Below the pieces are notes generated by a model. The model made no database searches, had not been told where the DNA came from, and saw only the letters and a program-made list of their open reading frames with translations. From assembly GCA_964342585.1 (NCBI GenBank), contig CAYFHK010000099.1, positions 1-10,271 of the forward strand: 10,271 nucleotides of DNA, written 5' to 3'. The DNA comes from Parvularcula sp964342585. GTDB lineage: Bacteria > Pseudomonadota > Alphaproteobacteria > Caulobacterales > Parvularculaceae. The position numbers were made by a program, and so were the translations under genes. The first letter of the stretch is position 1. Every line of letters starts with the position of its first letter. Shown here piece by piece: positions 1-5,894 of the stretch.

Positions 1-1976
1 CCCATGGCGCGCCCGGCAATTGCCGAAGCGGCCTGGCCGGGATCTTTCCGGTACTTCCATTCTTTCATCCGCACAAAGGCGATGCCAGCGTTCTGGCCGT
101 TACCGGCGAAGTTGAAGCCGGCCACCGTGAAGACGTAATCTACAGACTCTGCCTCTTCTGTGAGCAGATAATCGTTGATTTCATTGAGGACTTCGCGCGT
201 CCGCTCAAATGTCGCGCCTGGCGGCATCGATACCTGTACGAACATCACACCTTGGTCCTCATTGGGGAGGAAGGCGCTCGGCACCCGGGAGAAGGTGAAA
301 ACGGTGAGCGCCGTCAACAGACCGTAGATGACGAAATAGCGACCAGTCTTGCGCACCATGCGCTCAACGCCCTGGCCGTGGCGCCGTTGCACCCAGCCGA
401 GGACGGCATCAAAGCCGCGCAAAGGCGCAAACAGCCGGTACTGCAAGCTGCCCGGCTGTGGCTGGCGACGCTCTGAGTGGGGCTTGAGGAGCGTGGCACA
501 CAGCGCAGGCGTCAAAATCAGTGCAAAGACGACGGACAAGGCCATCACGGTGACGATGGTCAAGGCGAACTGTCGATAGATCACGCCAGCCGTGCCGCCA
601 AAGAACGCCATGGGCACAAAGACCGCCGAGAGCACCGCGCCAATGCCGATCAAGGCCGATGTGATCTGCCCCATGGCTTTTCGGGTCGCGGCAAGGGGCG
701 GCAGCCCCTCCTCTTCCATGATCCGTTCAACGTTTTCGATGACGACGATCGCGTCGTCGACCAGAAGGCCGATGGCAATGACCATGGCGAGCATCGTCAG
801 CGTATTGATGGAAAGGCCAATCGACAACATCACCGCCAAAGTGCCGAGCAGCACTACTGGCACGGTGATCATCACGACGAATGTCGCCCGCACATTCTGC
901 AAGAAGACGAACATGATGATGAAAACGAAGATCGCCGCTTCGATTAGCGTTTTCACCACTTCCTTGATCGACTCATCGATAAAGGGGGTGGTGTCCACCG
1001 GGAACACGAGTTCGACACCGGCAGGCAAAAATTCTGCCAGCTCTTTGGCGCGCTCGCGCACGCGCTCGGCCGTATCCAGCGCATTTGCCCCGGTGGCGAG
1101 GTTGATGCCGAGGCCCGTCACAGGGCGCCCGTTCAGCATCGGTCGCGCTTCATAGCTCGAAGAGCCGATCTCGACACGCGCCACGTCGCCGACCGTAACC
1201 TGCGCACCATCTTCGAGCGTGCGCAACGCAATTGCGCGGAACTCTTCAGGCGTTTCGAGAAGCGACCGCACAGTGATGGAGGCGTTCAGCTGTTGTCCAT
1301 CAGGGCTTGGCCCCGCACCGATCTGACCACCCGTCACCTGCACGTTCTGTGAACGGATCGCGGTCACCACATTTTGCGGGGAGAGCCCGTAATTGGCGAG
1401 CTTATAAGGATCAAGCCAGATCCGCATGGCGTAAGGCGCGCCGAAAAGCTGTGTGCCCCCCACACCTTCCACCCGAGAGAGGGGGTCCTCAAAGCTGGTC
1501 GCCATCAGATCGGCAAGATCTTCGGATTGGATCGCTGGATCGCTGGAGGTGAGCGCCGCGATTAACAAAAAGCCCGTCCGCGATTTACTGACCGTGACGC
1601 CTTGGCGCTGCACTGGTTCGGGCAAAAGCGGCGTTGCACGCGCCAAACGGTTCTGCACCTGCACCTGGGCGATATCAGGATCGGTCCCCGACTCGAAGGT
1701 GATGGTCATTTGCATGGTGCCGTCGGCACCTGACGAGGCGCTGATATATTTCAGCCCGTCGAGGCCGGACATTTGCTGCTCAACGACCTGCGTCACCGCG
1801 TCTTGCACGGCTTCGGCGGACGCACCGGGATAGATCGCAACCACGTTGACCGATGGCGGCGCGATATCGGGATATTGCTCAACGGGCAGCCCACGGAGCG
1901 AAACAATGCCCGCGATCATGGTGATGATCGCGATCACCCAGGCGAAGATCGGTCGACCGATGAAAAACTGGGCCAC
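1..1976 (-). CDS. RND/HAE1 family multidrug efflux pump, inner-membrane permease (AcrB/MexB-like), 3' end cut by window edge
   Basis: Proton-driven inner-membrane trimer that exports drugs and other amphiphiles through a periplasmic adaptor and an outer-membrane channel. The first 658 codons are visible; the family is about 1030-1050 residues, so roughly the last third is missing. I start it at GTG 1976: the N-terminus then reads V(M)AQFFIGRPIFAWVIA, matching the family start, and AAGGG lies just upstream. No stop interrupts the frame to the left edge. The proton-relay aspartates fall at residues 407 and 408 (VDDAIVVIENVER), the same numbers as in E. coli AcrB. The transmembrane run NTLTMLAMVIAIGLLVDD, the block VPMAFFGGTAGVIYRQF and LTPALCATLLKP are clear. 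Hydrophobic-pocket phenylalanines equivalent to AcrB F136, F178, F610, F615, F617 and F628 are kept (the last four at about 616, 621, 623 and 634). The adaptor gene lies 68 nt upstream. Substrates cannot be read from the sequence. I see the motifs; the mechanism is family knowledge. Confidence 0.96.
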   Translation of the reverse strand, partial: MAQFFIGRPIFAWVIAIITMIAGIVSLRGLPVEQYPDIAPPSVNVVAIYPGASAEAVQDAVTQVVEQQMSGLDGLKYISASSGADGTMQMTITFESGTDPDIAQVQVQNRLARATPLLPEPVQRQGVTVSKSRTGFLLIAALTSSDPAIQSEDLADLMATSFEDPLSRVEGVGGTQLFGAPYAMRIWLDPYKLANYGLSPQNVVTAIRSQNVQVTGGQIGAGPSPDGQQLNASITVRSLLETPEEFRAIALRTLEDGAQVTVGDVARVEIGSSSYEARPMLNGRPVTGLGINLATGANALDTAERVRERAKELAEFLPAGVELVFPVDTTPFIDESIKEVVKTLIEAAIFVFIIMFVFLQNVRATFVVMITVPVVLLGTLAVMLSIGLSINTLTMLAMVIAIGLLVDDAIVVIENVERIMEEEGLPPLAATRKAMGQITSALIGIGAVLSAVFVPMAFFGGTAGVIYRQFALTIVTVMALSVVFALILTPALCATLLKPHSERRQPQPGSLQYRLFAPLRGFDAVLGWVQRRHGQGVERMVRKTGRYFVIYGLLTALTVFTFSRVPSAFLPNEDQGVMFVQVSMPPGATFERTREVLNEINDYLLTEEAESVDYVFTVAGFNFAGNGQNAGIAFVRMKEWKYRKDPGQAASAIAGRAM

Positions 1977-2044
1977 AGCGGGATCCCTTCTATTCGCCGC
2001 TTGGGCCCCACTTTAGAGGGGGCCAGCAAGCTCGATTTTATTCT
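1977..2044 (-). other. Intercistronic spacer with hairpin between adaptor and pump genes
   Basis: This is the 68-nt spacer between the adaptor stop and the pump GTG. It contains a 6-bp GC-only inverted repeat (2004-2009 with 2019-2024, 9-nt loop). A second, weaker 5-bp repeat (1977-1981 with 1997-2001) would put the pump's AAGGG ribosome-binding sequence in its loop. No U-run follows the first stem, so it does not look like an intrinsic terminator. More likely it is an mRNA-stabilising or processing stem, or a device that sets adaptor:pump ratios. The repeats are visible; the role is a guess. Confidence 0.35.
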
Positions 2045-3244
2045 TTATCGCGCGCTTCCAGGCGCAGCACCGCCGCCGGTATCTGACGGCTCGTTATTGG
2101 CGACTGTTTCCTGCACCTTCACCATTTGGCCGGGCTGGAAGTATTGAAAGCCGCTGGTCACCACGCGTGTGCCCGGCTCGACGCCCGTCACGAGCCACTG
2201 ATTGCCAATGGCGCGTTCGGTCACCACCAGGCGCTCTTGCGCCGTCCCGTCATCAGCGATGACGTAGACAACACCATCGCCATTCGGCTTCCGGCTAACG
2301 ACAGATTGCGACACGAGAACGGCATCATCCCGCACGCCCTCTTCGATCTCGGCACGGACAAACATGCCGGGGAGCAAAATCTCATTGGGGTTATCGAAGA
2401 CCGCGCGAAGCGTGACGGACCCTGCGTTCGGATCCACATTCACTTCCGCGAGGGTCAATTCGCCGATTTTGTCATAGGTCATGCCATCGCCGAGTTGCAG
2501 CCGCACCGGCAATTTTTGGTCGTCAGAGAGGTTGAGTTTGCCGCCAGAGATTTGGCGCTTCCACCGCAATAGCGAGTCACTGGATTGTGTCAGGTCGACA
2601 TAAATCGGATCGAGCGTCGTCACAGTGGTAAGCGCTTCAGGTTGGTTCGCCGTGACGAGCGCGCCTTCGGTGACCAATGAGCGGCCAACGAAACCAGCAA
2701 TCGGCGCTTTGATCACAGTGCGATCAACGGCGATCAGCGCGTTGTCACGCTCAGCTTCGGCGAGGCCCACTTCAGCACTTGCCTGCTCTGACGCCGCGAT
2801 GGCATCATCATATTCTTGTTGGCTGACCCCGCCGGTTTTGACGAGGTCGGCATAACGAGCAGCTCGCGCTTTGGCCGCTTTCATATTCGCCTCAGCGCGC
2901 CGCAAAGAAGCGCGCGCGCGGTTCAGCTCGACGAGATAGATGGTGTCCTGGATTTGGAACAACGGTGTCCCTGCTTCGACCCGGTCCCCCTCTTCATAGA
3001 GGCGCTCAGTGATGATACCGCCGACCTGCGGGCGAACTTCAGCCACCCGCGACGCCACGACGCGTCCAGGCAAAGTCGAGGTGAGCTCGAGTGACCGGGC
3101 AGAAACCGTTTCTGCCGTCACCACAGGCGCGGGAGGTTGGCCCTGTCCTTGGGCCGGTCCCATCTGTCCGCCGCCTTCACTGCCGCATGCAGCGAGAAGC
3201 AGTAGCCCAGCGGCCGCAGCCCCATATAATTTAATTAAGCGCAT
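2045..3244 (-). CDS. RND efflux periplasmic adaptor (membrane fusion protein), AcrA/MexA-like lipoprotein
   Basis: Lipid-anchored periplasmic adaptor that joins the RND pump to an outer-membrane TolC-type channel. I choose ATG 3244 (399 residues) because it gives a textbook lipoprotein signal: MRLIKLYG, a hydrophobic stretch and the lipobox LAAC with Cys20 as the predicted lipidated residue. The same frame is open to 3403, but that adds 53 residues that would bury the signal peptide. A Gly/Pro-rich linker (about 21-40) follows the Cys. Then come the first half of the lipoyl/barrel-sandwich domain (about 66-102, VRPQVGGIITERLYEEGDRVEAG), an alpha-hairpin (about 103-170, KTGGVSQQEYDDA at the turn), the second lipoyl half (IKAPIAGFVGRSLVTEGALV, about 178-197), and the beta-barrel and membrane-proximal parts with LLPGMFVRAEI. 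Length is normal for the family. It is the first gene of the pump operon and diverges from a tetR gene that probably represses it. No TolC-like gene is in view. Confidence 0.95.
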   Translation of the reverse strand: MRLIKLYGAAAAGLLLLAACGSEGGGQMGPAQGQGQPPAPVVTAETVSARSLELTSTLPGRVVASRVAEVRPQVGGIITERLYEEGDRVEAGTPLFQIQDTIYLVELNRARASLRRAEANMKAAKARAARYADLVKTGGVSQQEYDDAIAASEQASAEVGLAEAERDNALIAVDRTVIKAPIAGFVGRSLVTEGALVTANQPEALTTVTTLDPIYVDLTQSSDSLLRWKRQISGGKLNLSDDQKLPVRLQLGDGMTYDKIGELTLAEVNVDPNAGSVTLRAVFDNPNEILLPGMFVRAEIEEGVRDDAVLVSQSVVSRKPNGDGVVYVIADDGTAQERLVVTERAIGNQWLVTGVEPGTRVVTSGFQYFQPGQMVKVQETVANNEPSDTGGGAAPGSAR

Positions 3245-3306
3245 GATATTCCAAGCTTTTTCAGAGAATGCGGCGAGCCGCCTCTTGTGCAGAATGAACG
3301 TTTGCT

Positions 3307-3328
3307 CTAACTCTCCCATCAGAGATAG
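3307..3328. promoter_or_regulatory. Candidate TetR operator (imperfect 22-bp palindrome)
   Basis: CTAACTCT, six bases, then AGAGATAG: the arms match as an inverted repeat at 7 of 8 positions, centred at 3317.5. Length and symmetry suit a TetR-family dimer site. It overlaps the -10 element of the candidate pump promoter, where a repressor would block RNA polymerase. This is visible symmetry plus inference from family behaviour; the other repeats in the gap are competitors. Confidence 0.35.
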
Positions 3329-3350
3329 CGTCCCCGGTGCCCGTGGGCAA
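3322..3350 (-). promoter_or_regulatory. Candidate sigma-70-type promoter for the efflux operon
   Basis: Read on the minus strand, a TTGCCC -35-like hexamer (3350-3345) is followed after 17 nt by TATCTC (3327-3322). The -35 is reasonable for an alphaproteobacterium; the -10 matches the consensus at only three positions. It sits about 80 nt upstream of the adaptor ATG and overlaps the palindrome at 3307-3328. It is a weak call based on spacing and context. Confidence 0.25.
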
Positions 3351-3384
3351 GATCTTCTTCGCAGGTGCACAATGCCGCACCATC

Positions 3385-3416
3385 TTGAAGCACAGTTCAA
3401 CACAAACGGTTCAACA
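3385..3416. repeat. TTCAA repeat cluster upstream of tetR
   Basis: GTTCAACA occurs twice as a direct repeat (3395-3402 and 3409-3416, period 14), and the first copy forms a palindrome TTGAA-N6-TTCAA with 3385-3389. All three half-sites lie within 40 nt of the tetR start codon, where bound protein would block tetR expression. It may be a second operator used for autoregulation, or chance in an AT-richer stretch. The repeats are directly visible; the function is inferred. Confidence 0.3.
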
Positions 3417-3424
3417 ATTCGAAA

Positions 3425-4093
3425 ATGGCTGATGGCTTAGACCCAGGCTCCGATTTCACCGGAGCGGAGACGAAAAAAGACGACAAAAAACAACGGGTCA
3501 TCGAGGCTGCGAAGGCATGCTTCGTAGAGAGCGGCTTTCACGGCGCGCGCATGGCACAGATTGCGAAGCGCGCGCAGATGAGCCCTGGGCTGATCTATCA
3601 CTACTTCGCGAGCAAAGAAGAAATCATCGGCGCCATCGTCCAGGACCACCTCGAAGGCAAAAAGGCCGTCCAATCGGAAATCCAGGCGACGAGTGGCCCA
3701 TTTGTTGATGCTTTCCTCGCGCGGATTGATGCGGGCTTTGAGCAAGCGACAGATCCGTTTTTCAGCGCCTTGACGCTAGAAATTACGGCCGAAGCCAGCC
3801 GGAACGCACAAATCGCCGAGCTCGTGCGGGAAGCCGATGGCGAGATTCGGCAAATGCTGATGTCGGGTATTTCGCGCGGCGAGAAGGTCAGCGAGCTCGA
3901 AGCGCGTGCCGAGGTTTTTCTTGCCATCATGCAAGGCCTTGGCATGCGGACAGTGCGTCACCCGGATATGGATCGAGAGGCTGTCTTTGCGCTCTTGACG
4001 CGGATGATCCGGGTTCTGTTCAGCCCAGACATTGACCGCTGCCGGCACGACGACGGGCTCAAGACTTCTTCAACGCATCCGCAAAGCGAATAG
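3425..4093 (+). CDS. TetR/AcrR family transcriptional regulator, probable efflux repressor
   Basis: A 222-residue cytoplasmic DNA-binding protein. After a charged 20-residue tail comes the TetR N-terminal domain: QRVIEAAKACFVESGFHGARM (about 23-43), then the helix-turn-helix MAQIAKRAQMSPGLIYHYFASKEEII (about 43-68) with the family hallmark GLIYHYF. The remaining helical domain (about 80-200) is the variable ligand-binding and dimer part, so the inducer cannot be predicted. ATG 3425 is the first start after an in-frame stop at 3386; the next Met (43) would destroy the DNA-binding domain. There is no visible Shine-Dalgarno sequence, only TTCGAAA before ATG, so translation may be weak or leaderless. 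It diverges from the adaptor gene, the classic AcrR/MexR-like arrangement, and so probably represses the pump and itself. Its last 35 nt overlap the 3' end of flhB on the other strand. The family call is firm and the target is inferred from position. Confidence 0.93.
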   Translation: MADGLDPGSDFTGAETKKDDKKQRVIEAAKACFVESGFHGARMAQIAKRAQMSPGLIYHYFASKEEIIGAIVQDHLEGKKAVQSEIQATSGPFVDAFLARIDAGFEQATDPFFSALTLEITAEASRNAQIAELVREADGEIRQMLMSGISRGEKVSELEARAEVFLAIMQGLGMRTVRHPDMDREAVFALLTRMIRVLFSPDIDRCRHDDGLKTSSTHPQSE

Positions 4094-5120
4094 CCGCAGC
4101 AACGGCCGCATAATGCTCGCGCCGAATCTCTTCGCCCACTTCCACCGTCGCATGAAGTGACCGCGCGACCGCGACGTCGCGGTAAACAGGCACCCCTGCT
4201 TCTTGCGCCGTGCTTCTGATCCGAAGCGCGATGTGATCGACACCCTTGGCGATACAGCGCGGCACCTCGTTCGCATGCCGGTTCCACTTGAGTGCAACGG
4301 CGTAGTGTTGCGGGTTGACGATCACGACATCTGCGGTCGGCACTTCCGCAATCTGACGGTTCTGGGCGAATTCCCGCGCCATCGCTTGGCGGCGCTTGCG
4401 CTGTTCCGGATCGCCTTCGGTTTCCTTCGATTCGTCTCGGAGCTCTTGTAAGCTCATCCGAAGTTTCTTGCGGTATTGACCCCATTTCACCGGCACGTCG
4501 ATCATCGTTGCCAAAGCGGCGAGGCCAATAGCGCCCATCAGCATCGCCGCGCCCGCCCGTCGCAACTCACTTGCCAGCAATGTCGAGGGCGCGCCGACGG
4601 ACGCGAGGATGTCAGGCAGTCTGTTCCAGCCGATGAAGACGCCCACCAACATGGCCAGAACGATTTTCACAAGATTCTTCCCGAAATCGGCGAGGCCAGC
4701 AGGTCCGAATTTCTGGCCGGCGTTCTTTATGGGCGAGAGACGCTTTAGATCTGGCTTAATCTTTTCACCCGAAAAGGTGATCGCGCCCTGGGCAACAAGC
4801 GCCACGACCACCAGCGCAATCCCAAGCCCCATCATCGCCACGAAGAAGCCCAATATGGGCGAAAAGGCGGACCAAATGGTCCCGCCCGTCATTAAAAATT
4901 GCGCCGCCGCAAACGGATGATTGAAAAACCCGACTAGGGCCAGGCCGAAGCCATTCGCCAAACTGCCCGCCAGGCCCGTCACCGCCACAAACATGCCGAT
5001 GTATCGGGAGAGGGTCAGAAGCTCCGTTGACTGCGGAACATTACCTTTGCGCCGCGCTTCCTGGAGCTTCTTCGGCGACGCCTCAAACGACTTGTCTTCG
5101 CTTTCGTCGCCTTCCGCCAC
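4059..5120 (-). CDS. flhB: Flagellar type III export switch protein FlhB (with NPQH in place of NPTH)
   Basis: Export-gate membrane protein that switches substrate specificity from rod/hook to filament proteins. It has 353 residues, a normal length. The N-terminus EDKSFEASPKKLQEARRKGNVPQSTEL (about 8-34) is the family signature. Four hydrophobic segments follow (about 36-65, 85-112, 150-170, 188-208), with the loop KIKPDLKRLSPIKNAGQKFG (about 120-139) between the second and third. The charged linker from about 212 leads to the cytoplasmic domain. The autocleavage site reads N269-P270-Q271-H272, where almost all characterised homologues have NPTH; the Gln codon CAA is at 4310-4308. The scissile Asn-Pro pair and the following HYAVALKW are intact, so cleavage is plausible but unproven. 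The start is GTG at 5120, only 3 nt after the fliR stop, which suggests translational coupling. It is the last flagellar gene visible and overlaps the tetR 3' end by 35 nt. Confidence 0.97.
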   Translation of the reverse strand: MAEGDESEDKSFEASPKKLQEARRKGNVPQSTELLTLSRYIGMFVAVTGLAGSLANGFGLALVGFFNHPFAAAQFLMTGGTIWSAFSPILGFFVAMMGLGIALVVVALVAQGAITFSGEKIKPDLKRLSPIKNAGQKFGPAGLADFGKNLVKIVLAMLVGVFIGWNRLPDILASVGAPSTLLASELRRAGAAMLMGAIGLAALATMIDVPVKWGQYRKKLRMSLQELRDESKETEGDPEQRKRRQAMAREFAQNRQIAEVPTADVVIVNPQHYAVALKWNRHANEVPRCIAKGVDHIALRIRSTAQEAGVPVYRDVAVARSLHATVEVGEEIRREHYAAVAAAIRFADALKKS

Positions 5121-5123
5121 AGC

Positions 5124-5891
5124 TTACCAGAACCCTTCGAACGCAATTTCTACGGCGTCGACCCAAGCCAGCATGATCGCGATAATCGCAATCCCCAGGA
5201 TCAACAGGCCCACCATCACGTTGGCAGGCACGCCGATAAACGTCACCATCATCTGCGGCATGGCCTGATTCATCAGGCCAAGCACGACATTGTACAAAAA
5301 GCCGATGATCAGGAACGGCGCCGCCAAGGACACCGAAAGCGAGACAGCGCCCGCGACCCGCTGCATGGCCCATTCGCCCAAGGCACCGCTCGCCGGCACA
5401 TCGCCGATGGGGAAAAGCATATAGCTCTCCATGAGGAGGCCCACGGCGTAGGTGTGGAAATCAAGCGTCACGAAAAGCGCGGCCCCCGCCATGATCAACA
5501 GCATGGCGACCGAGGGGTTCGGTTCTTCGACCACCCCGGCCCCGAAGATTTGCGAGAGCGACATGGCCTGCGCGATGATGGTGCCTGCCATCATCAGCGC
5601 CTGGACCAACACACGGAAAGAGAAGCCGAGGGCAAACCCGATCAAGCCCTCGAAGATCATGATGCGCAAAAGGTCCGTCGTCGACAGAAGTTCCATCTGC
5701 ACTGGCACCGCCAGCGGTACGATGGCGGCCGAGACCGCAAACACGAGTGCCATCCGCACCCGCACGGGAATCGAGAGTTCGCCAATGCCAGGCAGAAGGG
5801 TGAACATCATCGACAGCCGCGTGATCACGGCGATCGCGCCAACAGCCATCGCTGCGAGATCCGGCGGGAGTATGGCGGCCAGCGCCTCCAC
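5124..5891 (-). CDS. fliR: Flagellar export gate protein FliR
   Basis: Single-copy subunit of the FliP-FliQ-FliR export channel core at the centre of the flagellar basal body. It has 255 residues, close to the family's usual 255-265, and is almost wholly hydrophobic. Recognisable blocks are TLLPGIGELSIPVRVRMAL (about 31-49), the FGAGVVEEPNPSVAMLL region (116-132), TLDFHTYAVGLLMESY (142-157) and the C-terminal AMPQMMVTFIGVPANVMVGLL (210-230), matching the conserved APQ-N-F-IG-P pattern. The start is GTG 5891, 3 nt after the flhA stop. The next Met (15) would remove the start of the first hydrophobic helix. There is no strong Shine-Dalgarno sequence, so coupling to flhA translation is likely. 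The order flhA-fliR-flhB is common in alphaproteobacteria. Confidence 0.96.
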   Translation of the reverse strand: MEALAAILPPDLAAMAVGAIAVITRLSMMFTLLPGIGELSIPVRVRMALVFAVSAAIVPLAVPVQMELLSTTDLLRIMIFEGLIGFALGFSFRVLVQALMMAGTIIAQAMSLSQIFGAGVVEEPNPSVAMLLIMAGAALFVTLDFHTYAVGLLMESYMLFPIGDVPASGALGEWAMQRVAGAVSLSVSLAAPFLIIGFLYNVVLGLMNQAMPQMMVTFIGVPANVMVGLLILGIAIIAIMLAWVDAVEIAFEGFW

Positions 5892-5894
5892 GAC

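Larger units (their letters stand above)
3245..3424. promoter_or_regulatory. Divergent intergenic control region between efflux operon and tetR
   Basis: This 180-bp gap separates two divergent start codons and must hold the promoters of both the pump operon (minus) and the regulator (plus). It contains several inverted repeats. GCGGC-GA-GCCGC lies at 3270-3281, an imperfect 22-bp palindrome at 3307-3328, a GGTGC/GCACC pair at 3364-3381, and a TTCAA-rich cluster at 3385-3416. TetR repressors next to RND pumps usually bind a palindrome in such a gap, repressing the pump and often themselves. Which repeat is the operator cannot be told by eye; the best candidates are listed separately. Confidence 0.7.

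Noticed and set aside
477..1155. Overlapping plus-strand open frames opposite the RND pump gene
   Set aside because: Low-complexity products in two different frames over a conserved pump gene; antisense shadows.
3270..3281. GCGGC-GA-GCCGC as a hairpin terminator or attenuator in the adaptor leader
   Set aside because: A two-base loop is too tight for a good hairpin and there is no U-run; at most a small DNA palindrome.
3348..3387. CAAGAT/ATCTTG inverted repeat enclosing GGTGC/GCACC as a single nested operator
   Set aside because: The two pairs have different centres (3367.5 and 3372.5), so they do not form one symmetric site; likely coincidence.
3245..3403. A 53-residue N-terminal extension of the adaptor protein, open in the same frame up to ATG 3403
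   Set aside because: It would place a basic, non-hydrophobic stretch before a perfect lipoprotein signal peptide and would consume nearly the whole divergent promoter region.
3958..4485. Minus-strand 175-codon open frame overlapping the 3' part of flhB in another frame
   Set aside because: Arg-rich shadow frame; the flhB frame is conserved throughout this stretch, and it also runs antisense into tetR.
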